A stretch of 64,000 nucleotides of DNA from Geomonas oryzisoli. Its GTDB lineage: Bacteria; Desulfobacterota; Desulfuromonadia; Geobacterales; Geobacteraceae. The position numbers were made by a program, and so were the translations under genes. Below the pieces are notes generated by a model. It did no database searches. It saw only the letters and a list, made by a program, of their open reading frames with translations, and was not told the origin of the DNA. How positions within the stretch are numbered: the first letter of the stretch is position 1; every line of letters starts with the position of its first letter. The stretch covers positions 963,501 to 1,027,500 of the forward strand of contig NZ_CP076723.1 in assembly GCF_018986915.1 (NCBI RefSeq). The letters run 5' to 3'. This document shows, in pieces, positions 36,908 to 46,796 of this stretch.

Positions 36908-37627
36908 ATGTCAACGATGCAACAGATAGCGCGTGCGCTCGTACTGCAGGCAGTCGCCCTGCCGCTCATGCTCTCACAGGCACAGGCTGGCAACGTCGGA
37001 GTCGACGTCAACATTCACCTGGGCAGCGACCCCCGCCCCGTGGTGGTGGCCCCGGCCCCCGCACCCCGTCCGGTCGTGGTGGCGCCCGCGCCGGTGCCGG
37101 TGTACCAGCCCGATCCCTACTACTACGACGAGCCCGAGGAGGACGTTCAGTTCATCTACCCGCAGCCGTTGGGGTTCTACGTGGCGGTCGGGGTGCCCTA
37201 TGACCTCTTCTACCTCAACAACGTCTACTTCGTCTTCCGTGACGGGCGCTGGTACAGCTCGCCCAACAACCGCGGCGGCTGGGTTCCGGTCGGGTACCGC
37301 GAGCTTCCCTCGCCGCTGCGCCGCTACCGCATCGAGCGCATCCGCGAGTACCGCGCCCGCGAGTACGCCGTGTACCAGCGCGACCGGGACCACTACCATG
37401 GCAGGCACAGAAGCGACCGCGGCTACTGGAAGGCGCGCCACGAGCAGCAAAAGGACGAGAAGAGGTTCGCCAAGGAGCAGAGAAAGGAAGAGAAACGCTT
37501 CGAAAAGGAGCAGAGAAAGGAAGACAAGCGTTTCGAGAAGGAGCAGAGGAAGGAGCAGAAACGCTACGAGCACGAGCAGCGCAGGGAAGAGAGGGGCTTC
37601 GACCGTGACCGTCACGGCCGCGACTAG
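36908..37627 (+). CDS. Exported protein with charged C-terminal repeats
   Basis: A 239-residue protein with a signal peptide (about 1-27, ending AQA), a Pro/Val/Ala-rich segment (45-75), an acidic Tyr-rich stretch (PDPYYYDEPEED), and a central domain (about 85-140) with FYVAVGVPYDLFYLNNVYFVF and RDGRWYSSPNNRGGW. The C-terminal third consists of near-repeats of KRFEKEQRKE, likely a long helix. Similar exported YXXW-rich proteins are found in many proteobacteria without known function. AGGAGG precedes the ATG. The end overlaps the tag gene by 23 bases. Confidence 0.75.
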   Translation: MSTMQQIARALVLQAVALPLMLSQAQAGNVGVDVNIHLGSDPRPVVVAPAPAPRPVVVAPAPVPVYQPDPYYYDEPEEDVQFIYPQPLGFYVAVGVPYDLFYLNNVYFVFRDGRWYSSPNNRGGWVPVGYRELPSPLRRYRIERIREYRAREYAVYQRDRDHYHGRHRSDRGYWKARHEQQKDEKRFAKEQRKEEKRFEKEQRKEDKRFEKEQRKEQKRYEHEQRREERGFDRDRHGRD

Positions 37628-38195
37628 CCCGAAGCGCTGCGGCTGGGCCGGGAGCGATCCCCTTTACTGTGCCTACCATGACCTCGAATGGGGAGTGCCG
37701 GTGCACGACGACCGCCTCCTCTTCGAGTTCCTGACCCTGGAAGGGGCGCAGGCGGGGCTCTCCTGGATCACCATCCTGCGCAAGCGCGAGGGATACCGCC
37801 GCGCCTTCGCAGGCTTCGATCCGGAGCTTGTGGCCCGCTTCTGTGAAGCCGACCAGGCCCGGCTCATGGCGGACCCCGCCATCGTCCGCAACCGCCTCAA
37901 GATAGGTTCGACAGTCGACAACGCGCGCGCCTTTCTCGGGGTGCAGCAGGAGTTCGGCTCCTTCGACGCCTACCTCTGGCGCTTCGTGGACGGCGTCCCC
38001 GTGCAGAACGCGTGGCGCAGCCTCTCCGAGATTCCCGCAAGAACCGACCTCTCGGACCTGTTGAGCCGCGACCTCAAGCGGCGCGGCTTCCGGTTCGTGG
38101 GGAGCACCATCTGTTACGCCATGATGCAGGCGGTCGGCATGGTGAACGACCATACCGTCGACTGCTTCCGCTGGTCCGAGCTGCAAAACCGCTGA
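37605..38195 (+). CDS. tag: DNA-3-methyladenine glycosylase I
   Basis: Removes 3-methyladenine from alkylated DNA as the first step of base-excision repair. The 196-residue protein has the family start RCGWAGSDPLYCAYHDLEWG (zinc Cys, Tyr and Glu of the lesion pocket), the LEGAQAGLSW loop and the C-terminal GSTICYAMMQAVGMVNDHTVDC (His and Cys zinc ligands). Length fits (about 187-195). The start is GTG 37605, with GAGGGG upstream inside the previous gene. The frame is open further left only as a shadow of that gene. Confidence 0.92.
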   Translation: MTVTAATSPKRCGWAGSDPLYCAYHDLEWGVPVHDDRLLFEFLTLEGAQAGLSWITILRKREGYRRAFAGFDPELVARFCEADQARLMADPAIVRNRLKIGSTVDNARAFLGVQQEFGSFDAYLWRFVDGVPVQNAWRSLSEIPARTDLSDLLSRDLKRRGFRFVGSTICYAMMQAVGMVNDHTVDCFRWSELQNR

Positions 38196-38368
38196 CCCGC
38201 CCAACTCCCAGGAAAAACCTACCGATACGCATTGCGCCCCGCCCCGATTTCGGGTAATTATTTAGGGTCGTTCCTCAAGCAGTACATCCCCCTTTCACGA
38301 GCCGGCACGGCACGGCGGGCGGGTTCAATGAACCGTCTCCCGCGCCCCCGGTTCCACCAGGAGAACCC

Positions 38369-39817
<1,449 letters not shown>

Positions 39818-39832
39818 TCCTGCTTCTGTATC

Positions 39833-39859
39833 GGGGCGGCCTGGTGCCGCCCCCTTTTT
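39833..39859 (+). terminator. Terminator after pyk
   Basis: Stem GGGGCGGC / GCCGCCCC with a 5-base loop and T5. Confidence 0.9.
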
Positions 39860-39978
39860 GTTTGTGCAGCTTTGAGCAGCGCCCTCAACGGCATAAGAGG
39901 GGCAACCCGCAGGCTTTCCGAGCGACAGTTCCCGCAGCAATCACGGCAGGTAGCTCTCAGATTACGTTCATTTAGGCG

Positions 39979-40007
39979 TTGCGCTGGGGTGGGGTAGGTG
40001 TTATAAC
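39979..40007 (+). promoter_or_regulatory. Promoter of galE and downstream genes
   Basis: TTGCGC, a 17-base spacer and TATAAC. It leaves a leader of about 145 bases before galE with no recognised riboswitch. The rest of 39860-40159 shows no gene. Confidence 0.55.
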
Positions 40008-40159
40008 TATCGCGATCGCTCGTATGAGGATCGGCGCTGCGCTCTGGCCGACGATGGGGCTGATATATCACAATCCGTCCTGTCCCGTTGCCGCGTACCG
40101 AGGGTTTAGTCCAATGGCTAGACCCTCTTTCATTATCTCATGTCATGGAGGTAGCTGTT

Positions 40160-41146
40160 ATGAGCGTCATACTCGTTACCGGCGGCGCCGGTTACATAGG
40201 AAGTCACGTTGTCAGGCAGCTCTCTGAGGCCGGGCATGAGGTGGTGGTCTACGATAACCTCTCCACCGGATCGGCCGACGCGCTGGTGCACGGTGAGCGG
40301 CTCATCGTCGGGGATCTGGCCGACCAGGGCAGGATACGCGACGTACTCAAGGAGACCGGGGCTAGGTCGGTGCTGCATTTCGCCGCGGCGATCATCGCGC
40401 CGGAGTCGGTGACGCTGCCGCTCAAGTACTACGGCAACAACACCAGGAACACGCTGAACCTTTTGCAGGCCTGCGTGGAGCACGGTGTTGAGCGCTTCAT
40501 CTTCTCCAGCACCGCCGCGGTGTACGGCATTCCCGAGGGGGGAGCGGCCTCGGAAGAAAGCCGCACCGCCCCCATCAACCCCTACGGCACCTCCAAGTTG
40601 ATGAGCGAGTGGATGCTCAGGGATGCCGCCTTCGCGCACGGCTTCTCCTATGTGGCGCTGCGCTATTTCAACGTGGCGGGGGCCGACCCGCAGGCGCGCA
40701 TGGGGCAGCGGACGCCGGAGGCGACCCACTTGATCAAGGTGGCCTGCCAGGCGGCGCTTGGAGCACGCGACAGTGTCTCCATCTTTGGAACCGACTACGA
40801 CACCCCCGACGGCACGGGCATCCGCGATTACATCCATATCGAGGACCTCGCCTCGGCGCACCTGGCCGCCCTGGGCTACCTGGAGCGCGGCGGCGCCTCC
40901 CAGGTGATCAACGTGGGGTACGGCAAGGGGAGCAGCGTGCGTGATGTAATCAGGGTGGTGAAGGACGTAAGCGGCGTCGACTTCAAGGTCAACGAGGCGC
41001 CCAGGCGTCCGGGCGACCCCGACAGCCTGATCGCGGTGGCGGACAAGATCCGCACAGTCCTTGGCTGGACCCCGTCTTACAACGACCTACATACCATCGT
41101 CGCCGACGCGTGGCGCTGGGAACAGAAGCTTTGGCAATCCCGCTAG
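40160..41146 (+). CDS. galE: UDP-glucose 4-epimerase
   Basis: A 328-residue extended short-chain dehydrogenase/reductase that interconverts UDP-glucose and UDP-galactose for surface polysaccharide. The NAD-binding start is VTGGAGYIGSHV. The catalytic site has SSTAAVYG and YGTSK (Tyr and Lys), with the later RYFNVAGAD and RDYIHIEDLA. GGAGGT lies 7 bases before ATG 40160. It is followed 28 bases later by the yicC-like gene and probably shares its transcript. Confidence 0.93.
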   Translation: MSVILVTGGAGYIGSHVVRQLSEAGHEVVVYDNLSTGSADALVHGERLIVGDLADQGRIRDVLKETGARSVLHFAAAIIAPESVTLPLKYYGNNTRNTLNLLQACVEHGVERFIFSSTAAVYGIPEGGAASEESRTAPINPYGTSKLMSEWMLRDAAFAHGFSYVALRYFNVAGADPQARMGQRTPEATHLIKVACQAALGARDSVSIFGTDYDTPDGTGIRDYIHIEDLASAHLAALGYLERGGASQVINVGYGKGSSVRDVIRVVKDVSGVDFKVNEAPRRPGDPDSLIAVADKIRTVLGWTPSYNDLHTIVADAWRWEQKLWQSR

Positions 41147-41174
41147 TAGCAAAGAGCGGGGACAAGGAGAAGGC

Positions 41175-42053
41175 ATGATAAAAAGCATGACCGGCTATGG
41201 CAAGGGCGAGGCCGTCCACGAAGCAGGACGCTTCGTCGTCGAGGTGCGCTGTGTGAATCACCGCTACGGCGAAATCACCGTGAAGCTCCCGCGCGTGCTG
41301 CTGCAGTTCGAGAACGAGATCAAGAAGAGGGTGGGCGAAAGGCTCGTGCGCGGCAAGATCGACGTCTTCATCCAGGTGGAGAACGCGGTGGCGCTCGGTG
41401 TGCCGACTGCCAACCTGCCGCTGGCCCGCGGCTACCTGAAGGCCTTCCAGAGCATCGGCGAGGCGCTGGGCCTCTCCGGCGAGGTGGATCTCGCGCTGGT
41501 CGCGTCGCAGCGTGACGTGGTCACCGTGGCGGCCGAGGCGGAGGCGACCCTCGAGGAGATGCCGCAGGAACTGACCTCCGCGCTGGAGGACGCCCTGCGC
41601 CGGGTGGACGAGATGCGCCTGTTCGAGGGTGAGTCGCTGTACGCCGACTTCCAGAGACGTCGCGAGACCCTGGCCCAGCTGATCGCCCAGGTCGCCGCGC
41701 GCGCCCCGCAGGTGGTGGCCGAGTACGGTCAGCGCCTGAAGGAGAGGATCGCGCAGCTCTTGGGCGAGGCATCCCTTCCCGAGGAGCGCCTGGTCCAGGA
41801 GGTCGCGGTCATGGCCGACAAGTGCGACGTCACCGAGGAACTGGTGCGTCTGGAGAGCCACCTGCGCCAGTTCGACGAGACGCTGGCCAAGAGCGAACCG
41901 GTGGGGAGAAAGCTCGATTTCCTGCTCCAGGAGATCAACCGCGAGGTGAACACCATCGGCTCCAAGGGGAACGACGCCCAGATGGCGGTGCTGGTGGTGG
42001 AGCTGAAGGCTGAGCTGGAGAAGATCCGCGAGCAGGTCCAGAACATAGAGTAG
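41175..42053 (+). CDS. YicC/YloC-family endoribonuclease
   Basis: A 292-residue protein with the family start MIKSMTGYGKGE and the C-terminal DUF1732 part (EVAVMADKCDVTEELVRLESH and LDFLLQEINREVNTIGSK). YicC in E. coli and YloC in Bacillus are endoribonucleases that affect small-RNA turnover. Location before gmk and rpoZ is widely conserved in bacteria. AAGGAGAAGG precedes ATG 41175; the frame open upstream lies inside galE. Confidence 0.93.
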   Translation: MIKSMTGYGKGEAVHEAGRFVVEVRCVNHRYGEITVKLPRVLLQFENEIKKRVGERLVRGKIDVFIQVENAVALGVPTANLPLARGYLKAFQSIGEALGLSGEVDLALVASQRDVVTVAAEAEATLEEMPQELTSALEDALRRVDEMRLFEGESLYADFQRRRETLAQLIAQVAARAPQVVAEYGQRLKERIAQLLGEASLPEERLVQEVAVMADKCDVTEELVRLESHLRQFDETLAKSEPVGRKLDFLLQEINREVNTIGSKGNDAQMAVLVVELKAELEKIREQVQNIE

Positions 42054-42124
42054 GGGAACTTTACAGTTTGGGGTTCCGCCTGCCTCTTTTCGTAGCGGAT
42101 CCCGACAACGGCAACGGGTGAACT

Positions 42125-42733
42125 ATGAAACGAGAAGGCGTATTGTACGTGATTTCGGCCCCTTCGGGGGCGGGCAAGACCTCGCTGTGTAAGGAAATAA
42201 TTGACATCTTTCCGAACTTGCGGCATTCTGTCAGCTACACGACGCGCCCTCCCCGGAACGGAGAGGTGCACGGGCGTGATTATTTTTTTGTGGGTAAGGA
42301 AGAGTTCGACCGGATGGTCGAGGCCGGGGAGTTCGCAGAGTGGGCCGAGGTGCACGGCAACTTCTACGGCACGTCGCTCGCCACCCTCAAGGAATCCCGT
42401 GCCGAGGGAATCGACCTTATCCTTGATATCGACTGCCAGGGTGCGCGGCAGCTGAAAGGGCGTTTCGAAGGAGGGGTCTACATCTTCGTACTCCCGCCCA
42501 GCATCGAGGAGCTCAGGCGCCGCCTGGACAACCGCTCCTCCGACTCGCAGGAAGTCATCGAGCGCCGCATCCACAACGCCTCCGGCGAGATCAAGGAAGC
42601 GCGCTGGTACGATTACATCATCGTCAACGACAAGTTTTCCGAGGCCCTGGACCAGCTCAAAAGCGTGCTGATCGCCGAGCAGTGCCGCACCACCCGCCTG
42701 CTGCACGGCCTTTCCAGGGTCTTCACGATTTAG
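42125..42733 (+). CDS. gmk: Guanylate kinase
   Basis: A 202-residue nucleotide kinase converting GMP to GDP with ATP. The P-loop is SAPSGAGKTSL; the GMP-binding SYTTRPPRNGEVHGRDYFF and LDIDCQGARQL are intact. It is followed after 29 bases by rpoZ and then spoT, so purine nucleotide supply and (p)ppGpp metabolism are encoded together. Normal length. Confidence 0.96.
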   Translation: MKREGVLYVISAPSGAGKTSLCKEIIDIFPNLRHSVSYTTRPPRNGEVHGRDYFFVGKEEFDRMVEAGEFAEWAEVHGNFYGTSLATLKESRAEGIDLILDIDCQGARQLKGRFEGGVYIFVLPPSIEELRRRLDNRSSDSQEVIERRIHNASGEIKEARWYDYIIVNDKFSEALDQLKSVLIAEQCRTTRLLHGLSRVFTI

Positions 42734-42762
42734 ACGTTTAACATCACAAAGGGGATTCACTT

Positions 42763-42969
42763 ATGGCAAGGGTTACCGTAGAAGATTGCCTCGAGAAGGT
42801 GGACAACCGCTTCCTCCTGGTCATGCTCGCCTCCAAGAGGGTGAAGCAGCTGTTCAAGGGCGCGAAGCCGCTCATCGACAACAGGGCAGCCAACAAGAAC
42901 GTGGTCGTCTCCCTCAGGGAAATCGCCGCCGGCAAGATCGGCTGCGAGATCGGCAAGAAAGGTCGTTAA
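42763..42969 (+). CDS. rpoZ: RNA polymerase omega subunit
   Basis: A 68-residue omega subunit with [20 protein letters not shown] and [18 protein letters not shown], both conserved. Omega assists beta-prime folding and forms a ppGpp-binding site with it; the spoT gene downstream fits. AAGGGG precedes the ATG. An intrinsic terminator follows. Confidence 0.95.
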   Translation: MARVTVEDCLEKVDNRFLLVMLASKRVKQLFKGAKPLIDNRAANKNVVVSLREIAAGKIGCEIGKKGR

Positions 42970-42975
42970 CAGACG

Positions 42976-43009
42976 AAAGGGAGACGCATGAACGGTCTCC
43001 CTTTTTTTC
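42976..43009 (+). terminator. Terminator after rpoZ
   Basis: Stem AGGGAGAC / GTCTCCCT followed by T7. spoT downstream would need read-through or its own promoter in the 80 bases that follow. Confidence 0.85.
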
Positions 43010-43089
43010 AAACCGGCTGGGGCTATCGGCTGACGGGGCATCTGCCCCGGTGCTGTTAGCCCCTTCTTTTTCCGCATGAAACGGACGCG

Positions 43090-45240
43090 ATGATACGACT
43101 TAACGACATACTCGACAAGGTTTCCTCCTACAACCCGGGCGCGGACCTGGATCTCCTGCGCAAGGCCTACGTCTTCTGCGCCAAGGTGCACCAGGGGCAG
43201 ACCCGGCTCTCGGGGGAGCCCTACCTGATCCACCCGATGGAGGTGGCGGGGATCCTGGCCGACCTGAAGCTGGATCTTCCCGCCGTGGTGACCGGCCTGT
43301 TGCACGACACCGTCGAGGACACCCTCACCACCCACGAGGAGCTGGAGGCGCTCTTCGGCGCCGAGGTGGCGCGCCTGGTGGACGGGGTCACCAAGATCGG
43401 CAAGATCCATTTCAAGACCAAGGAAGAGAGCCAGGCCGAGAACTTCCGCAAGATGCTGCTCGCCATGGCCAACGACATCCGGGTCATCCTGGTGAAACTC
43501 GCCGACCGCCTGCACAACATGCGCACCCTGCAGTACCAGCCCGAGCCCAAGCAGCGCACCATCGCCAAAGAGACGCTGGACATCTACGCCCCCATCGCCA
43601 ACCGGCTCGGTATCTCCTGGGTCAAGGGCGAACTGGAGGACCTCTCCTTCCGCTACCTGGAGCCGCAGCTCTACTACGATCTCGCCGGCAAGGTGGCCAA
43701 GAAGAAGCAGGAGCGCGAGTCCTACGTCGCCACGGTCAAGGACATCATCAAGAAGCAGCTGGAGGAACACGGCATCAAGGGTGACGTCTCCGGCCGCTCC
43801 AAGCACCTCTACTCCATCTACAAGAAGATGCAGAGCCGCAACGTCGACATCGACGAGATCTACGACCTGATCGCGATCCGCGTCTCGGTGGACGACATCC
43901 GCGAGTGCTACGAGGTGCTGGGGATCATCCATTCCACCTGGAAGCCGATCCCCGGGCGCTTCAAAGACTACATCGCCATGCCCAAGGGGAACATGTACCA
44001 GTCGCTGCACACCACCGTGATCGGTCCCTACGGCGAAAGGATGGAGGTGCAGATCCGGACCGCCGAGATGCACCGGGTCGCCGAAAGCGGCATCGCGGCG
44101 CACTGGAAGTACAAGGAAGGGAAGGGGTACGACGAGAAGGAGGTCCGGCGCTTCACCTGGATTAGGCAGCTTCTGGAGTGGCAGCAGGAACTGGACGACT
44201 CCAAGGAGTTCATGGACACCGTCAAGGTCGAGCTCTTCCCGGAGGACGTCTTCATCTTCACCCCGAAGGGGGACGTGAAGGGGTTCCCGAAAGGCTCCAC
44301 CCCCATCGATTTCGCCTACTCGGTGCACACCGACGTCGGCCACCGCTGCGTCGGCGCCAAGGTGAACGGCAAGCTGGTGCCGCTTAAGTACGAGCTGAAG
44401 ACCGGCGACATCGTCGAGGTGATCACCTCGCCGCACCACACCCCGAGCAAGGACTGGCTGAAGATCGTCAAGAGCTCGCGGGCGCGCAACAAGATCCGCG
44501 CCTGGGTGAAGACCGAGGAGCGCATGCGCAGCATCACCCTCGGGCGCGAGATCTGCGAGAAGGACTTCCGCCGCTATTCCCTCAACTTCGGCAAGCTGCA
44601 GAAGACGGGTGAGCTTAAGAAGGTGGCCCAGGAGTTCGGCTTCCAGACCGAGGACGACCTGATGGCGTCGGTGGGCTACGGCAAGCTCTCCGCCAACCAG
44701 GTGGTCGGCAAGTTGGTCCCGGCCGACAAGATAGAGGCGGCCAAGGAGCAGAAGGAAACCCGCATCGGCAAGGTGATCGGGGCCCTCAAGGGGAAATCGT
44801 CCTCCGCCATCGAGATCAACGGCGTCGAGGACGTGCTGGTGCGTTTCGGCAAGTGCTGCAACCCCCTTCCCGGCGACGAGATCACCGGCTTCATCACCCG
44901 CGGACGCGGCGTCACCGTGCACACAGCCGACTGCCCCTTTGCCATGGCGCTGGAGCCGGAGCGGCGCATCGAGGTGGCCTGGAACAAGGGGAAAAAGAGC
45001 GCGCTGCCGGTCAAGATCCGGGTCGTATGCAACGACGAGAAGGGGATCCTGGCCAACATCGCCACCGCCATCACCAACTGCGAGGCCAACATCTCCAGCG
45101 CCTCCATCCAGAGTACGCTGGATAAAAGGGGTGAGAACCTGTTCGAGGTGGACGTCACCGACCTCGATCACCTGAAGAAGGTGTTCGCCGCCATCATGAA
45201 GGTGAAGGGCGTCATCAAGGTGGAGAGGTTGAAGAGCTAG
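43090..45240 (+). CDS. spoT: Bifunctional (p)ppGpp synthetase/hydrolase (RelA/SpoT)
   Basis: A 716-residue long RSH protein. The hydrolase HD domain (about 40-190) is intact: PYLIHPMEVAGIL, LLHDTVEDT and VKLADRLHNMRT. The synthetase domain (about 230-345) has SIYKKMQSRNVDIDEIYD and MYQSLHTTVIGP. TGS (about 385-450; FIFTPKGDVKGFPKGSTPIDFAY), a Zn-finger/CRIS part (KCCNPLPGDEI) and ACT (about 640-716) follow. Both activities are predicted from these motifs. The reading context with rpoZ and ridA is common. A purine-poor region precedes the ATG, so translation start is less well supported than for its neighbours. Confidence 0.95.
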   Translation: MIRLNDILDKVSSYNPGADLDLLRKAYVFCAKVHQGQTRLSGEPYLIHPMEVAGILADLKLDLPAVVTGLLHDTVEDTLTTHEELEALFGAEVARLVDGVTKIGKIHFKTKEESQAENFRKMLLAMANDIRVILVKLADRLHNMRTLQYQPEPKQRTIAKETLDIYAPIANRLGISWVKGELEDLSFRYLEPQLYYDLAGKVAKKKQERESYVATVKDIIKKQLEEHGIKGDVSGRSKHLYSIYKKMQSRNVDIDEIYDLIAIRVSVDDIRECYEVLGIIHSTWKPIPGRFKDYIAMPKGNMYQSLHTTVIGPYGERMEVQIRTAEMHRVAESGIAAHWKYKEGKGYDEKEVRRFTWIRQLLEWQQELDDSKEFMDTVKVELFPEDVFIFTPKGDVKGFPKGSTPIDFAYSVHTDVGHRCVGAKVNGKLVPLKYELKTGDIVEVITSPHHTPSKDWLKIVKSSRARNKIRAWVKTEERMRSITLGREICEKDFRRYSLNFGKLQKTGELKKVAQEFGFQTEDDLMASVGYGKLSANQVVGKLVPADKIEAAKEQKETRIGKVIGALKGKSSSAIEINGVEDVLVRFGKCCNPLPGDEITGFITRGRGVTVHTADCPFAMALEPERRIEVAWNKGKKSALPVKIRVVCNDEKGILANIATAITNCEANISSASIQSTLDKRGENLFEVDVTDLDHLKKVFAAIMKVKGVIKVERLKS

Positions 45241-45266
45241 TTGAAAAAACCATCAAGGAGGACGGC

Positions 45267-45647
45267 ATGAAGGAAATCATCAGCACTGAAAACGCGCCCA
45301 AGGCGATCGGCCCGTACTCCCAGGGGGTGAAAGCCGGGGGCTTTCTCTTCCTCTCCGGCGCCATAGCGCTCGACCCGGCCACCGGTGAAGTGGTGCAGGG
45401 GGGAGTCGTGGCGGAGACCGAGCAGGTCATGAAGAACATCGGCGCGCTTTTGGCGGCCGCCGGCCTGGGCTTCCAGGACGTGGTCAAGACCACCATCTAC
45501 CTGGCCAACATGGGGGATTTTGCAACGGTGAACGGCATCTATGGTGGCTACTTCCAGGAGAACCCGCCGGCCCGCAGCACCGTCGAGGTGAAGGGGTTGC
45601 CGCGTGGCGTCCTGGTGGAGATAGAGGTCACCGCTCTTTGCCGCTAA
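45267..45647 (+). CDS. ridA: RidA-family enamine/imine deaminase
   Basis: A 126-residue protein. MKEIISTENAPKAIGPYSQG, FLSGAIALDPATGE, KTTIYLANMGDFATVN and the closing PARSTVEVKGLPRGVLVEIE are the family signature, with the active-site Arg in the PARS segment. RidA hydrolyses reactive 2-aminoacrylate-type imines released by PLP enzymes. AAGGAGG precedes the ATG. It is 26 bases after spoT. Confidence 0.95.
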   Translation: MKEIISTENAPKAIGPYSQGVKAGGFLFLSGAIALDPATGEVVQGGVVAETEQVMKNIGALLAAAGLGFQDVVKTTIYLANMGDFATVNGIYGGYFQENPPARSTVEVKGLPRGVLVEIEVTALCR

Positions 45648-45666
45648 GGGAAGGGGCGGACACAAA

Positions 45667-45700
45667 TAAAGCCGCGGGCGCTGATTGCGCCGCGGCTTTA
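45667..45700. terminator. Bidirectional terminator between ridA and rpmB
   Basis: TAAAGCCGCGG ... CCGCGGCTTTA stem with a bulged G, between convergent genes. Confidence 0.9.
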
Positions 45701-45721
45701 GGGACTGTGCGGAAGATCTTC

Positions 45722-45913
45722 TTAGAGAGCCTTGGTGACGTGACCGGAGCGGATGCAGCGGGTGCAGACCTTGATGCTCCTGACGGTACCGTTTTTCACG
45801 GCCTTGATCTTCTGCAGGTTCGGGCGCCAAATTTTGCTGGTCTTGTTGTTGGCGTGGCTAACGTTGTTCCCGAAGCTAGGGCCTTTACCGCAAATCTCGC
45901 ATATTCTGGACAT
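45722..45913 (-). CDS. rpmB: Ribosomal protein L28
   Basis: A 63-residue large-subunit protein. The start [20 protein letters not shown] is typical, and the CEIC and CTRC pairs make this the zinc-binding (C+) paralogue type. Arg/Lys-rich strands ([16 protein letters not shown]) contact rRNA. Encoded alone on the minus strand between ridA and the DUF218 gene. Confidence 0.96.
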   Translation of the reverse strand: MSRICEICGKGPSFGNNVSHANNKTSKIWRPNLQKIKAVKNGTVRSIKVCTRCIRSGHVTKAL

Positions 45914-46018
45914 TTCTTTGTACCCTCCGGTGATTACTGAAGTCGCAATTAATAGCAGAAAGTCGTCACGGTTGCAAGTAAAAAGTGGCGGTGTTCTTGT
46001 TTTTTCAGGTGCTAAATC

Positions 46019-46609
46019 ATGGCTTTATTGAAGGGGCTGTTCTCCCTGTTGTTGCTGATACTGATCGTGCTGAGTGTGCTGTTCGTGGACTTCGTCTACA
46101 AGACCTTCTCCCTTACCCCGCGCGATGTGAAGAGTGACGCCATCGTGGTGTTGACCGGCGGCCGCGGCCGGGTCGAGGAGGGGGTGCGTCTGTACCGGGC
46201 CGGGCAGGGGAAGAAGCTGTTCCTGATCGGCGTTGATCCCGCGGTGAAAAAACGCGAGTTGTACCAGGGGGAGGGTGCGGGGAACGTCTACCTGGAGCAG
46301 AACTCCCGCAACACCCTGGAGAATGCGATCTACGCCCGGGATCTCATCATGAAGCACAAGGTCGGTTCCATCAAGCTGATCACCTCGCGTTACCACATGA
46401 AGCGTTCCACCATCCTGTTCCGCAACGCCCTCCCCAAGGACGTGGCCATCTATCCGCACCCTGTCGATTCCAGCAACCTCAAGGAGGAGTGGTGGAGTCA
46501 TTCCGGGAGCTTCAAACTCTTGTTCTCCGAGTTCTACAAGTACTGCATCCTGCGTTTCTTCTTCATGTTCGCGCCCGGCGAGCTGCGGCCGCTGCCGGGG
46601 AACAACTAA
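46019..46609 (+). CDS. YdcF/ElyC-like DUF218 membrane protein
   Basis: A 196-residue protein with one N-terminal membrane helix (about 5-27) and a DUF218 domain (about 35-190): [35 protein letters not shown] and [13 protein letters not shown]. In E. coli ElyC-type proteins affect envelope polysaccharide or lipid-carrier metabolism. The ribosome site is weak (CAGGTG). Its neighbour downstream, metG, is convergent across a palindromic element. Confidence 0.88.
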   Translation: MALLKGLFSLLLLILIVLSVLFVDFVYKTFSLTPRDVKSDAIVVLTGGRGRVEEGVRLYRAGQGKKLFLIGVDPAVKKRELYQGEGAGNVYLEQNSRNTLENAIYARDLIMKHKVGSIKLITSRYHMKRSTILFRNALPKDVAIYPHPVDSSNLKEEWWSHSGSFKLLFSEFYKYCILRFFFMFAPGELRPLPGNN

Positions 46610-46613
46610 GGCG

Positions 46614-46793
46614 TCTCACGCAAAGCCGCAAAGGCGCAAAGAAAGAACCAACTGCATAAACAAACAGAGATAAAAGGGATCAAAGGGATAAACCAAACTA
46701 CGCTTTGGTTTTATCCCCGTTATCCCTTTTATCCCTGTTAAACGTTGTACGCCTTGCTTTCTTTGCGTCTTGGCGGCTTTTGCGTGAGGCTTG
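46614..46793. repeat. Nested inverted repeat (MITE-like)
   Basis: Outer arms read CTCACGCAAAGCCGCAAAGG and its imperfect complement ending GGCTTTTGCGTGAGG. Inner arms are made of AAAGGGAT-type units (46670-46695) opposed by TTATCCC-type units (46710-46738). The element fills the gap between the convergent ydcF-like and metG genes. No ORF or target duplication was recognised. Confidence 0.7.
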
Positions 46794-46796
46794 TCT

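Noticed and set aside
42757-45171. 804-codon open frame antisense to rpoZ and spoT
   Set aside because: Shadow frame; the sense genes carry all expected motifs.
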